Below, piece by piece: positions 9,701 to 17,220 of a stretch of 64,000 nucleotides of DNA (position 1 is its first letter; every line of letters starts with the position of its first letter). The translations under genes were made by a program, and so were the position numbers. The stretch lies in assembly GCA_031292275.1 (NCBI GenBank), contig JARLHL010000027.1, forward strand, positions 1-64,000, written 5' to 3'. Below the pieces are notes generated by a model. The model was given only the letters and a program-made list of their open reading frames with translations, did not search any database and was not told where the DNA came from. This DNA comes from Desulfocapsaceae bacterium. Its GTDB lineage: Bacteria > Desulfobacterota > Desulfobulbia > Desulfobulbales > Desulfocapsaceae.

Positions 9701-10122
9701 GTATCGGTGCAGACGGATTTTTCCAGGAAGAGCATCCGAAACTTGCCCCGGTTTCCACTCCGACCAGCGGTGTTTTCCTGGCCGGAGCCTGTCAGGGGCC
9801 GAAGGATATTCCGGATACCGTTGCTCAGGCCAAGGGTGCCGCGGCAGAGTGTCTGGCGCTGAGTTCTGCAGGCAAGGTTGAAGTTCCGCCTATGATATCG
9901 AGCATCGACCCGGATGTCTGTGTCGGCTGTCAGCTTTGTATCGGACTCTGTCCCTATTCGGCCATCGAGTTTAACACGTTTGCCGGAATCAGTGAGGTCA
10001 ATAGTGCAATCTGTAAAGGATGCGGAAGTTGTGCCGGCGCCTGCCCAAGCGGTGCCCCCAAGGTCAGACACTTTACGGATAAACAAATATTTGCGGAAAT
10101 TGATGGGATTTTACTTAACTAA
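6748..10122 (+). CDS. HdrA-like flavoprotein with inserted GltD/NfnB-type NAD(P)H domain
   Basis: 1124 aa. The N-terminal part is HdrA-like: CHCG motif near 10, FAD-binding GGGIAGMQAA near 147, LDCAACIGTPKM near 190 and a [4Fe-4S] motif. At about residue 290 the HdrA fold is interrupted by a glutamate-synthase-small-subunit/NfnB-like module: CVQTCPAGINIQGF, FAD motif GAGPAGLSAAY near 388, NAD(P) motif GGGDVAIDAAR near 518, and GIFAGGDM near 661. HdrA sequence resumes near 756 (CVDCGACCECKLCVDQC), with HCIGSRD near 861 and two C-terminal [4Fe-4S] ferredoxin motifs (1055-1100). HdrA carries the FAD of flavin-based electron bifurcation in known complexes; the insert suggests NAD(P)H as an electron donor or acceptor (inference). 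AGGAGG sits six bases before the ATG. Confidence 0.88.
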   Translation: MSERIGFFICHCGINIAYRVRVKEVADYAATFPGVVVSKDYLFMCSDPGQDLIEKEIKNSDLTRVVVASCSPRMHEKTFRAACQRAGLNPYRAFHMVSVREHGSWVTENEDEATAKAIIIVRAGLMRVTNQNALTPSQFSVNPNTLVVGGGIAGMQAALDIASSGNRAYLVERQPTVGGHMLQYDKTFPTLDCAACIGTPKMVAVGQDKNVTLMTNTEVESVNGFIGNFKVNVNQLSRYVKSNCTGCGDCAKVCPVEAPNEWDVGTKMRKAIYISFPQAVPVRYAIEKKDRGPCVQTCPAGINIQGFVALIKVGKYEEALRVIMEKMPLPGTLGRICPAPCESQCRRQEVESPLAICQLKRFAADQVDWEKLYVPTVEIKNESEKVAIIGAGPAGLSAAYFLAKKGYHPTIFEKAPFAGGMLRFGIPDYRLPPAVLDQEINYIKRMGVDIQLGVSMGKDRPVSSLFNEGFKAVYLAAGAQKSRKMNIENEDADGVMHGIDYLGQLNLKNPVKTGRKVVVVGGGDVAIDAAREALRQGASQVTMVYRRSRSEMPAVKHEIQAAEEEGIKLELLVNPIAVLTEGGKVTGLRCIKMELGEPDESGRRRPVPVAGSEFDLECDMMIPAIGQQVNTSFLEGTEGVELTRWGTVAADAVTFQTSFPGIFAGGDMFTGPSIAVEAVAAGQEAAISIEKYLLGEELAENRPVKPKGSDWKAIPKKVVVTPRAKMPVLPVGDRVGNYKEVELGFTEEEARKEASRCVDCGACCECKLCVDQCKAEAIDHDMTDKRETIDVGSIIIATGFDPMNPSKMTQYGYGSYRNVFTNIEFERLSNATGPTSGKLLKRDMQDPMKFTTAPKSVAILHCIGSRDVNHHEYCSRTCCMYALKYAHLLKDKCGHDTEIYNFYIDMRCFGKGYEEFYKKVQSEGVRMIRGKAGSITEDANGILTVKGEDTLSNRLVEIQVEMVILCTAMEARPNADEVMRKFGIGIGADGFFQEEHPKLAPVSTPTSGVFLAGACQGPKDIPDTVAQAKGAAAECLALSSAGKVEVPPMISSIDPDVCVGCQLCIGLCPYSAIEFNTFAGISEVNSAICKGCGSCAGACPSGAPKVRHFTDKQIFAEIDGILLN

Positions 10123-10133
10123 GGAGTTATGCG

Positions 10134-10562
10134 ATGAGCGAGTTTGAACCCAAAATAGTAGCGTTTTTTTGTAACTGGTGCACATTTACAGCAGCAGATC
10201 TTGCTGGTACATCCCGTCTTTCGTACCCGCCCAACATCAAGATCATCAGGGTTATGTGCAGTGGCATGGTTGACCCGAAGTATGTCCTAAAGGCCTTCCT
10301 CAACGGTGCCGACGGTGTTTTGATCGGCGGTTGCTGGCCTGGAGACTGCCATTACATCAACGGCAACCTGAAGGCTCGCCGGCGGGTGGCGCTGGTCACG
10401 GAACTGTTGAAACAATATGGCATAGGTGAAGAGCGTTTCTGGCTTCGATGGATCGCTGCCAGTGAAGGAAATATGCTGAAGGAAGTTGCAGACGAAATGA
10501 CTGCGAAACTAAAACAACTTGGACCAAGCCCCCTGCAGAACAAGGGTCAAATGGCAGTTTGA
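10134..10562 (+). CDS. mvhD: MvhD-type hydrogenase delta-subunit-like [2Fe-2S] protein
   Basis: 142 aa, full length for MvhD/FlpD. In methanogens this small [2Fe-2S] protein passes electrons from hydrogenase or formate dehydrogenase to HdrA. Cysteines are at 13 and 16 (CNWC), 42 (MCSGM), 67 and 72 (GGCWPGDCHY), the usual pattern. Cys13 is a true cysteine codon; in some organisms selenocysteine is used in this family, but no TGA is needed here. The start follows AAGGAG, which overlaps the stop of the preceding hdrA gene, indicating coupling. No MvhAG hydrogenase subunits are in the window, so its partner is probably the adjacent FrhB-like or HdrA-GltD protein. Confidence 0.9.
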   Translation: MSEFEPKIVAFFCNWCTFTAADLAGTSRLSYPPNIKIIRVMCSGMVDPKYVLKAFLNGADGVLIGGCWPGDCHYINGNLKARRRVALVTELLKQYGIGEERFWLRWIAASEGNMLKEVADEMTAKLKQLGPSPLQNKGQMAV

Positions 10563-10582
10563 AGACACGGAGATGACAGAAA

Positions 10583-11713
10583 ATGGCTAAATTCGCAAAA
10601 TTGTCTTTTAAAAAAGACGAATTGAATAAAGAACTGTCCGGATTTTTCAAAGGTATAATGGAAAACGGTGCGGTCGATGCTGTCCTTGCTCCTATGGCGC
10701 AGGGTAAAAAAGGGAATCGACTGACGCTGGTTACCTCTGCTGCCAATATCGGACAGATAGATCCTTTTGCCCCCATAGCTGCAGTGAGCGGTGCTAAGAT
10801 CGCGTCCTCACTCACCTCACGGCCCTCCGGTCGCAAGGTCGCCATGGTCCTTCGCCCCTGTGAGATTCGGGCAGTTGTTGAACTGGTCAAGCTGAAACAG
10901 GTAAATCTTGATGATGTCGTCATGATCGGGATGGACTGTCTTGGCCGTTATGAAAATACTGATTTCGCCAAATTTCAGGAGCAGGGCGGGACATCTGAGT
11001 CCTTTCTTGAGAATGCCCAGGCCGGTAAGACCGCAATGGCTGACTGTGATATCATTGGCGCATGCAAGATCTGCGAATTCCCAACGGCTGATAATGTGGA
11101 TATGCGCCTTTGCGTCATTGGCGCCGACGAGGGCAGTGTTTTCGTCGAGGCAGTGACAAATAAAGGCGAAGAAGCCCTGGGGAAATCCGGGCTGAAGGCA
11201 GGTGGTGTGCCAGCCGGACGTGGCGAGGCTGTGAAGAAGCTGGTTGCAACCCGTACCGAGGCCAGAGATAAAAAATTTGCTGAGTTCCGGGCTGAGACCA
11301 ATACTTTTGAGGCCCTCAGCGACAAACTTTCGGCCTGCATCAACTGCTACAATTGTCGTGTTGCCTGCCCGGTCTGCTATTGTAAGGAATGTGTGTTTAT
11401 TACAGACACTTTCCGCCATACAGGCGAGCAGTTCATGATGTGGGCGGACAAGGATGGCATGTTGAAAATGCCCAATGACACCCTCTTCTATCACCTGACC
11501 CGTATTACGCATATGAGCCTTTTCTGTGTTGGTTGCGGTCAGTGTACGAGTGCATGCCCGAACGATATTGATCTGATGCCTCTTTTCAGAACATCAGCCG
11601 ATAAAACTCAGGCCCGATTCAATTATCAGGCAGGACGATCAGTCGATGAAGAACAGCCGATGGCTGGATTTAAATCGGATGAGCTGGTTGAAGTGACTGG
11701 TCAAGTCAAATAG
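10583..11713 (+). CDS. FrhB/FdhB-like iron-sulfur flavoprotein
   Basis: 376 aa protein resembling the beta subunits of coenzyme F420 hydrogenase, F420-linked formate dehydrogenase and related flavin/FeS oxidoreductases. It has a cysteine-bearing central region (GACKICEFPTADNVD near 155) and two ferredoxin-type cysteine groups near the C-terminus: CINCYNCRVACPVCYC at about 251 and CVGCGQCTSACP at about 313. FrhB-type proteins hold FAD and exchange electrons with F420, NAD(P)H or ferredoxin. In this cluster, without a catalytic hydrogenase or formate dehydrogenase subunit, it is a candidate electron-entry module. GGAG lies ten bases before the ATG; its stop TAG overlaps the ribosome-binding site of the next gene. 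The real electron carrier cannot be read from the sequence. Confidence 0.8.
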   Translation: MAKFAKLSFKKDELNKELSGFFKGIMENGAVDAVLAPMAQGKKGNRLTLVTSAANIGQIDPFAPIAAVSGAKIASSLTSRPSGRKVAMVLRPCEIRAVVELVKLKQVNLDDVVMIGMDCLGRYENTDFAKFQEQGGTSESFLENAQAGKTAMADCDIIGACKICEFPTADNVDMRLCVIGADEGSVFVEAVTNKGEEALGKSGLKAGGVPAGRGEAVKKLVATRTEARDKKFAEFRAETNTFEALSDKLSACINCYNCRVACPVCYCKECVFITDTFRHTGEQFMMWADKDGMLKMPNDTLFYHLTRITHMSLFCVGCGQCTSACPNDIDLMPLFRTSADKTQARFNYQAGRSVDEEQPMAGFKSDELVEVTGQVK

Positions 11714-11723
11714 GAGCGATATC

Positions 11724-14700
11724 ATGGCAGAAACGAAGCCGACAGGCACAGTCCTCGTGGCTGGTGCCGGCATTTCTGGTATCAAGGCGGCCATTGAGTT
11801 AGCAGAAGCAGGGTATAAGGTTCTGCTGGCGGATGCCTCTACCCAGATTGGTGGTATCCTGGCAAAACTTGATTACCAATTTCCGACAGATCATTGCGGC
11901 ATGTGCAGGATGCTGCCCATGGTGGGCCGCGAGTATGCTTCGCAGTACTGTATGCGAAAGAGCCTGTTTCATGAAAATATTGAGATCATGCCGTTTACGG
12001 AGATCACTTCTGTCCAGGGCGATGCTGGAAACTACAAGGTTGAGCTCTTGAAAAAGGCTCGTCTGGTTGATCCTGCGGTCTGTAACGAGATGGGAGAGTG
12101 TATTGACGTCTGTCCAGTTGAAGTCGCGGATGAATTCAACCATGGTCTGACCATGAGGAAGGCCATCTATCAGGCTGTTCCCCATAATACCCCGAAATTG
12201 CTTCTCATTGATAAACAGGCCTGTACCCGTTGCGGCGAATGCGTCAAGGTGTGTACCACCAATGCAATCAATCTCGATGCCCAGGACGAAGCAGAGACCA
12301 GAGAGGTTCACTCCATCATCCTGGCCTCTGGGGTGAAGCTGTATAACACCCGCGAGTTCGAGGATGCCAAATCCTATACAGTATCTCCGGATGTTGTCTC
12401 TTCTCTGGCCTTTGAGCGGATGATGAGCGGTTCTGGTACCTATAAAGGTGATGTTATCAGGCGACCGTCAGACGGAAAGCCTGCGAAGAACATTGCCTGG
12501 ATCCAGTGTATGGGATCCAGGAACAGACGGCAGAAGCGAGACTACTGTTCTTCCATCTGCTGCATGTTTGCCCTGAAAGAGGCCGTGCTTGCCAAAGAAC
12601 ACGGCGGGCCGGATGTTGATACCACTATCTTTTATATGGATATGCGGACTTTCGGCAAGGGCTTTCAGCAGTACCGTGACAAGGCGGTGGAGGAGCATGG
12701 AGTCAAGCTTATCCGTTGCCGGGTCCAGGGCGTTATGCTCAACCCAGATGGCAGTCTGCAGATGCGTTATTTCGATCCCGACACCAACGAGTTTTTCGTA
12801 AAGGATTACGACCTGGTTGTAATGTCGACGGGTCAGATCCCCTTTGAGACCCATAAGAAGTGGGCGGAACTGATGAATGCCTCTCTGGATTCCCGCGGTC
12901 TCATTGCCACTGAGCAGTACAGTAAGATTAAAGTCGCCGGTAAGCCCGGTCTCTTTATCTGCGGTTCTCTGATGGGACTCACGGATGTCAGCGAGGCCAT
13001 GTCCAGCGGTATTGCCGCAGCGGGAGAGGCCACCAGTTTCCTCACCACTCTCGGGGTGGATACCCTGAAAGAGGAGGAGATTCCCGAGCCAACGGCCCGT
13101 GAGCGGGAAATGCCCAAGGTCGCCGTTGCCGTTTGCAAATGCGGGGAAAAGCCTGGTGCAGAAGGAATCGATTACGAGATTCTGAGCAAAGAACTGCAGG
13201 GCGTCGGCGCGGTTGGCGAGGTCCATGTCATTGAATCGATCTGTAAGGCGGACGGTGAAGCTGCGACTCTTGACATCCTTGCCAAGACCACATGCAATCG
13301 TCTGCTGATCGGGGCCTGTCAGCCCTTGATGTACCGGCAGAAGCTGAAGAATGTCGCCCGGAAGGCAGGATTTCACTCCTCTCTGGTCGAGGTCTTTGAT
13401 CTCTTCGGAATTGCCAGAAAGGGTATGATTGAACCGTCCACCGGGGATTGGACCAGGCGTGCTGCCAGGGAGGTGAAGGCTGATATCGAAAAGCTGAAAT
13501 ATAAACCTGCCCTATATGTCAAAACCCTGCCGATCAACCAGACCGCCCTGGTTGTAGGTGGCGGCATCGGCGGCATGCAGGCTGCCCTGTCGCTGGCCGG
13601 AAAAGGTGTCCCTGTCCATCTTGTCGAAAAGGATGCGCATCTGGGCGGATATCTCGGTAATCATGTCGAGGCTACGGTTGACGGAATGGCTCCAATGGCC
13701 CTGGCCAATGATATGAAGCTGAAAGTATTTGAGAATAAAAACATAACGGTGCATCTCAACAGCGAGGTTGAGAAGACCGTTGGCAACCTTGGCACCTTCG
13801 AATCAAAGCTGCGCCTGAAAGATAGTGATGAGCGTACGTATGTCCACCATGGTGCTGTCATCATGGCCACCGGCGGGCATGAAGGGGCGACAACCGAATA
13901 CGGTTATGGTAGTGCTGACTCGGTGTTGACCCAGGGTGCATTGAAGAAGGGGCTTGCCAGTGGTGATATCGATGTCAGCGGGGTCGAGAATGTCGTAATG
14001 ATCCAGTGCGTCGGTTCCCGGCAGAAGGGAGGACGGCCGTACTGCAGCCGTATCTGCTGTATGTGGGCAATTGCCAACGCTTTGAAGATTAAAGAGAAGA
14101 ACCCGGAGGCACGGGTCTTCATCCTCTATCGCGATGTGATGTCGTACGGTTTTAACGAGCAGTATTACACCAAGGCCAGGGCCGCGGGAATAATTTTCAT
14201 GAATTACAACCTGGAGAGTAAACCTCAGATGGAAATGGTCGAGGGAAAACCGGTCGTGAAATTTATGGATACCGTACTGAATACGGAGATTGAACTGCCT
14301 GCTGATCTCCTGGTTCTGTCTACGGGTGTTGACCCGGAAGAGTCGAACCATGATCTTGCCAATGCCTTCGGCATATCGCTCACTGAAGACGGTTTCCTGG
14401 CCGAGGCCGATTCGAAATGGCGTCCCATCGAATTCCAGAAAGTCGGCCTGTATCTGGCCGGCACCGCCCATTCGCCCATGCCGCTGAAGAGCGTGATCAT
14501 GCAGGCAGAAGCGGCAGCCCATAAGGCCTATACCTATTTGTCCGGCCGCGAGGTCCATACGGCCAGTGTTACATCTATGGTCAAGGATGCCCTCTGTATC
14601 CGCTGCCAGAGATGTGTGAATATTTGTCCGTATGGGGCGAGGTCGTACAACGAGGTTGACAAGTGCATTACCGTTGATGCTGCTGCCTGCCAGGCCTGCG

Positions 14701-14822
14701 GCATGTGCGCTGTTGAGTGCCAGAACAATGCGGCTGAGGTCACGGGATGGAGTGACAAACAGTTGATGGCTGTCATCGATGCCAAGCTTATGGACGATCT
14801 TTTCTCATCAACTGTGGAATAA
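11724..14822 (+). CDS. Tandem (double) HdrA-like flavoprotein
   Basis: 1032 aa, made of two HdrA-like halves. First half: FAD motif GAGISGIKAAIELA near 14, DHCGMCRMLPMVG near 56, [4Fe-4S] ligands at about 117-135 and 168-185, and IQCMGSRNRRQKRDYC near 259. A linker with CKCGEKPG near 466 resembles the N-terminal CxCG region of HdrA. The second half repeats the FAD motif (GGGIGGMQAALSLA near 607) and IQCVGSRQKGGRPYC near 759, and ends with two ferredoxin motifs (CIRCQRCVNICP near 957, CQACGMCAVECQ near 989). Two HdrA units in one chain mimic the HdrA dimer. It starts 10 bases after the FrhB-like gene, with AGGAG overlapping the preceding stop, and is followed at once by hdrC. Confidence 0.87.
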   Translation: MAETKPTGTVLVAGAGISGIKAAIELAEAGYKVLLADASTQIGGILAKLDYQFPTDHCGMCRMLPMVGREYASQYCMRKSLFHENIEIMPFTEITSVQGDAGNYKVELLKKARLVDPAVCNEMGECIDVCPVEVADEFNHGLTMRKAIYQAVPHNTPKLLLIDKQACTRCGECVKVCTTNAINLDAQDEAETREVHSIILASGVKLYNTREFEDAKSYTVSPDVVSSLAFERMMSGSGTYKGDVIRRPSDGKPAKNIAWIQCMGSRNRRQKRDYCSSICCMFALKEAVLAKEHGGPDVDTTIFYMDMRTFGKGFQQYRDKAVEEHGVKLIRCRVQGVMLNPDGSLQMRYFDPDTNEFFVKDYDLVVMSTGQIPFETHKKWAELMNASLDSRGLIATEQYSKIKVAGKPGLFICGSLMGLTDVSEAMSSGIAAAGEATSFLTTLGVDTLKEEEIPEPTAREREMPKVAVAVCKCGEKPGAEGIDYEILSKELQGVGAVGEVHVIESICKADGEAATLDILAKTTCNRLLIGACQPLMYRQKLKNVARKAGFHSSLVEVFDLFGIARKGMIEPSTGDWTRRAAREVKADIEKLKYKPALYVKTLPINQTALVVGGGIGGMQAALSLAGKGVPVHLVEKDAHLGGYLGNHVEATVDGMAPMALANDMKLKVFENKNITVHLNSEVEKTVGNLGTFESKLRLKDSDERTYVHHGAVIMATGGHEGATTEYGYGSADSVLTQGALKKGLASGDIDVSGVENVVMIQCVGSRQKGGRPYCSRICCMWAIANALKIKEKNPEARVFILYRDVMSYGFNEQYYTKARAAGIIFMNYNLESKPQMEMVEGKPVVKFMDTVLNTEIELPADLLVLSTGVDPEESNHDLANAFGISLTEDGFLAEADSKWRPIEFQKVGLYLAGTAHSPMPLKSVIMQAEAAAHKAYTYLSGREVHTASVTSMVKDALCIRCQRCVNICPYGARSYNEVDKCITVDAAACQACGMCAVECQNNAAEVTGWSDKQLMAVIDAKLMDDLFSSTVE

Positions 14823-14834
14823 GGGGTGATCATT

Positions 14835-15335
14835 ATGGATCTTAAAGGATCAATCAAAGATTTATGGAAAGATATTTATAATACAGGTGATCTCCATCAC
14901 TGCTTCAACTGCAGCACATGTCTGTCCGGATGTCCTGCCTCTCATGGAGATCCGCCGCTTCTGGTCAGAAATCTGGCCCGAAAGGTTATCCTGGGGCTTG
15001 AAGAGCAGCTCCTTGATGATGATACGCCATGGGCGTGCGTCTCCTGTTCTAAATGCGAGGAGATGTGCCCGATGGATGTCAAACCCTTCGAGATGATACT
15101 GGCCATCAGGCAGTGGCAGAGCGCCAACGATGAGACCAGGGTGCCGCCCTCAATCGTCGAGATCTACAAGAGGGGGTATACCCAGGCTGTCGGTGTGAAT
15201 ACGGAATTACGCGAGGCCTTGGGCCTGCCGCCGTTGAAGACAATAACCAACAATCCTGAACAATTGGAATTGTTTCGTGAAATGCTCATGAAGACACCGG
15301 TAGTCAGTGCCAATGACTATATGTTCGGTGGATGA
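14835..15335 (+). CDS. hdrC: HdrC-like bis-[4Fe-4S] subunit
   Basis: 166 aa. Two classic cysteine groups are seen: CFNCSTCLSGCP near 23 and CVSCSKCEEMCP near 68, each followed by a proline, as in HdrC of heterodisulfide reductase. HdrC relays electrons from HdrA to the HdrB active site. The ATG at 14835 is chosen because AAGGGG lies eight bases before it; a GTG nine bases upstream is in frame but too close to that site. The gene begins 12 bases after the tandem hdrA stop. Confidence 0.9.
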   Translation: MDLKGSIKDLWKDIYNTGDLHHCFNCSTCLSGCPASHGDPPLLVRNLARKVILGLEEQLLDDDTPWACVSCSKCEEMCPMDVKPFEMILAIRQWQSANDETRVPPSIVEIYKRGYTQAVGVNTELREALGLPPLKTITNNPEQLELFREMLMKTPVVSANDYMFGG

Positions 15336-15391
15336 AAAAAGCGATTCTCCGCCGGAACTGGTTGTTTTTCTTCACGATCATTCATGAACAG

Positions 15392-15434
15392 TGAAAATGA
15401 TCGGTCGGCGCTTCGCTTTGAGCGATCATTTTCA
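15392..15434 (+). other. 12-bp-stem hairpin between hdrC and hdrB
   Basis: TGAAAATGATCG (15392-15403) pairs perfectly with CGATCATTTTCA (15423-15434) around a 19-base loop. It sits 56 bases after hdrC and 19 bases before hdrB, inside the operon, with no T run. This is a candidate mRNA-stability or processing element that would let hdrB be expressed at a level different from the upstream genes; that role is inference. Confidence 0.6.
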
Positions 15435-15453
15435 TACACATGAGGAATAAGAA

Positions 15454-16341
15454 ATGGAATTATGTCTTTTTCTGGGGTGTAATACCCCAGCTGTCCGACC
15501 GGATGTGGAGCGGGCAATAAGGGCGACCATGCCTGTTCTGGGCATAGATCTGCTAGATGCCGACAATTATGTCTGCTGTCCTGCCTTTGGCGCCTTTCCG
15601 TCAACCGATGACGGATCCTGGCTGGCTACGAGCGGATGGAATCTCTCCATCGCGGAGGAGAAGGGTTGCGATTTTATGGTTCAGTGCGGCTCTTGCTACA
15701 GTTCATTGCGCATGGGCCGCGAACATATCATGCATCATGCGGAAAAACGGGCCAAGGTCAATGAGTTGCTGGAGCCGACCGGGCGCCAGGTTACCGGGAA
15801 ATCAAAGGTGCGCCATGTCTCTGAAGTCCTGTATAAAGAAGTTGGGACTGAGACTATCACCTCATTGCTGAAGAAAAGCCTCAAAGGCCTCCATGGTATT
15901 GTGCAGTACCCCTGCCATACCCTGTATCCCAGTGAGGTGGTGGGCTTCGAGGAATCTGCCAGGGCTCCTAAAGGCATGCGAGAGCTGGTGGAGGCCCTGG
16001 GCGCCACCGTTGACAGCTACAGCCGTGAGTTGCAGTGCTGCGGCGGAGCCGGCGGATTTATGAAGAGCACCCCCGAGCAGGCCATTGAATTTGCCAAGAC
16101 CAAATTCGATGCCATCCTCGCAGAGACTCAAGCTGACTTTATTGCAGTCTCCTGTATCACCTGTTTGATGCATCTGGAAAATGTCCAGAATACCTTGAAT
16201 AAAAGGGTAGGAGAGGAGCGATATAAAATACCAGTCTTTGACTACAACCAGCTGCTTGCTCTCTGTCTGGGTTTCGATCCCAAAGAGGTTGCCTCAATCT
16301 GTAATGTACCGCGGGATTCTGTCTTGAGTCGCATAGCTTAG
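15454..16341 (+). CDS. hdrB: HdrB-like subunit with two complete CCG domains
   Basis: 295 aa. HdrB holds the non-cubane [4Fe-4S] clusters that reduce disulfides such as CoM-S-S-CoB in methanogens; in bacteria the substrate is generally unknown. Both signature sets are intact: C9, C41-C42, C78 and C81 (31 and 35 residues apart), and C154, C195-C196, C234 and C237. This contrasts with the first gene of the cluster, whose first CCG domain lost a ligand. GAGG lies eight bases before the ATG. It is the last gene of the Hdr cluster; the physiological disulfide or other acceptor cannot be predicted from sequence. Confidence 0.92.
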   Translation: MELCLFLGCNTPAVRPDVERAIRATMPVLGIDLLDADNYVCCPAFGAFPSTDDGSWLATSGWNLSIAEEKGCDFMVQCGSCYSSLRMGREHIMHHAEKRAKVNELLEPTGRQVTGKSKVRHVSEVLYKEVGTETITSLLKKSLKGLHGIVQYPCHTLYPSEVVGFEESARAPKGMRELVEALGATVDSYSRELQCCGGAGGFMKSTPEQAIEFAKTKFDAILAETQADFIAVSCITCLMHLENVQNTLNKRVGEERYKIPVFDYNQLLALCLGFDPKEVASICNVPRDSVLSRIA

Positions 16342-16410
16342 CCTGAATCCAGGCAGGTTCTGGATGACTGCCGCCGCGCTGATTCCCCGGCTCAACTGCC
16401 TGAAGGTTTT

Positions 16411-16455
16411 GACTCGCCATTGGCCTCCGTATGAAACGGAATCTTATGGTGAGTC
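16411..16455. other. Nested hairpin after the Hdr cluster
   Basis: GACTCGCCAT (16411-16420) pairs with ATGGTGAGTC (16446-16455) with one G-T pair, and inside it TCCGT/ACGGA (16426-16440) form a second stem around ATGAA. It lies between hdrB and the rubrerythrin-like gene, 70 bases after the hdrB stop. Without a T run it is not a clear terminator; it may mark the operon end or a cis-acting leader of the next gene. Confidence 0.5.
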
Positions 16456-16541
16456 AGGCCTTGGGGGAATGGATAGTCTGTCTCGGTTTGGATCAGGCCT
16501 TCAAATATACTGAACTACCACCACTTCAGGGAGATTTCTTC

Positions 16542-17003
16542 ATGAATTTTAAGTCTGTTGATGAAATATTGGAGTTTGCAGTAGGGAAAGAAAAGGAGGC
16601 GGTAGCCTTCTATAATGAGTTGAGCAAGAAGGAATCTTCTGCGGCCCTGGCAAAGACCTTTAAGGAACTTGCGCAGGAGGAGGCAAAACACGTAAAACTT
16701 CTAACAAATATTTCAAAGAATAAAAATGTTATCGCCTCCTATGAATTGAAAAAGATCACTGATCTGAAAATCAGTGATTATCTCACCGAAAAGGAATATA
16801 CCGAAGGCATGCCGATGCAGGATATTCTCGTGCTCTCCATGAAGCGTGAAGAGATGGCCGTGAAACTCTACAACGATCTTGCCATGTCGTCTTCAGACGA
16901 TGAATCTATTAAGCTTTTTAAGTTATTGGCCCAGGAAGAGGCCAAACACAAACTCTTCTTCGAGCGCCTGTACGACGACGACCTGGCTGGCCAGGGGAAT
17001 TAA
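16542..17003 (+). CDS. Rubrerythrin/ferritin-like diiron protein without rubredoxin domain
   Basis: 153 aa four-helix-bundle protein of the rubrerythrin/erythrin type. Two helix pairs repeat the metal-binding pattern: E-K-EAVAFYNELS then AQEEAKHVKLL in the first half, and KREEMAVKLYNDLA then AQEEAKHKLFFERL in the second. Such diiron proteins reduce hydrogen peroxide or store iron in anaerobes. There is no C-terminal rubredoxin-like FeCys4 motif, so electrons must come from a separate donor. The start at 16542 is preferred because AGGGAGA lies seven bases before it and the family motif begins directly after; an in-frame ATG at 16431 lies inside the hairpin region. A terminator follows at 17072-17097. 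Confidence 0.9.
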   Translation: MNFKSVDEILEFAVGKEKEAVAFYNELSKKESSAALAKTFKELAQEEAKHVKLLTNISKNKNVIASYELKKITDLKISDYLTEKEYTEGMPMQDILVLSMKREEMAVKLYNDLAMSSSDDESIKLFKLLAQEEAKHKLFFERLYDDDLAGQGN

Positions 17004-17024
17004 ATCGTCCCTCTCTCGTAATGC

Positions 17025-17072
17025 GTCAGGTCTTGAGCTCTTAAGTGAGAAGAACTCACTGCAAGACCTGAC
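17025..17072. other. Compound hairpin downstream of the diiron protein
   Basis: GTCAGGTCTTG (17025-17035) and CAAGACCTGAC (17062-17072) pair perfectly over 11 bp and enclose an inner stem AGTGAG/CTCACT (17044-17060). It lies just before the terminator hairpin, 22 bases after the stop codon, and probably protects the 3' end of the transcript. Confidence 0.6.
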
Positions 17073-17097
17073 TGCATCCCCGCCCCATGCAGTTTTT
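17072..17097 (+). terminator. Rho-independent terminator after the rubrerythrin-like gene
   Basis: CTGCAT (17072-17077) and ATGCAG (17087-17092) form a stem around a C-rich loop, followed immediately by TTTTT. It separates the diiron protein from the selenoprotein gene. Confidence 0.7.
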
Positions 17098-17143
17098 CTG
17101 CGCCCCACATTTTTTGTCTGCTGGAAATTCATTACAGAGTGTG

Positions 17144-17149
17144 TATAAT
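17144..17149 (+). promoter_or_regulatory. Putative -10 box of the selW-like gene
   Basis: A perfect TATAAT preceded by TGTG lies 72 bases upstream of the selenoprotein ATG and just past the preceding terminator. A weak -35 (TGGAAA, 16 bases upstream) can be proposed. Confidence 0.4.
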
Positions 17150-17220
17150 AATGCCCGAAGCAGTTGGAGGAAAAACTCGGGGTTCAGGCGGTGATCTCTT
17201 GCCTTTATGTGGTGGCGGAA

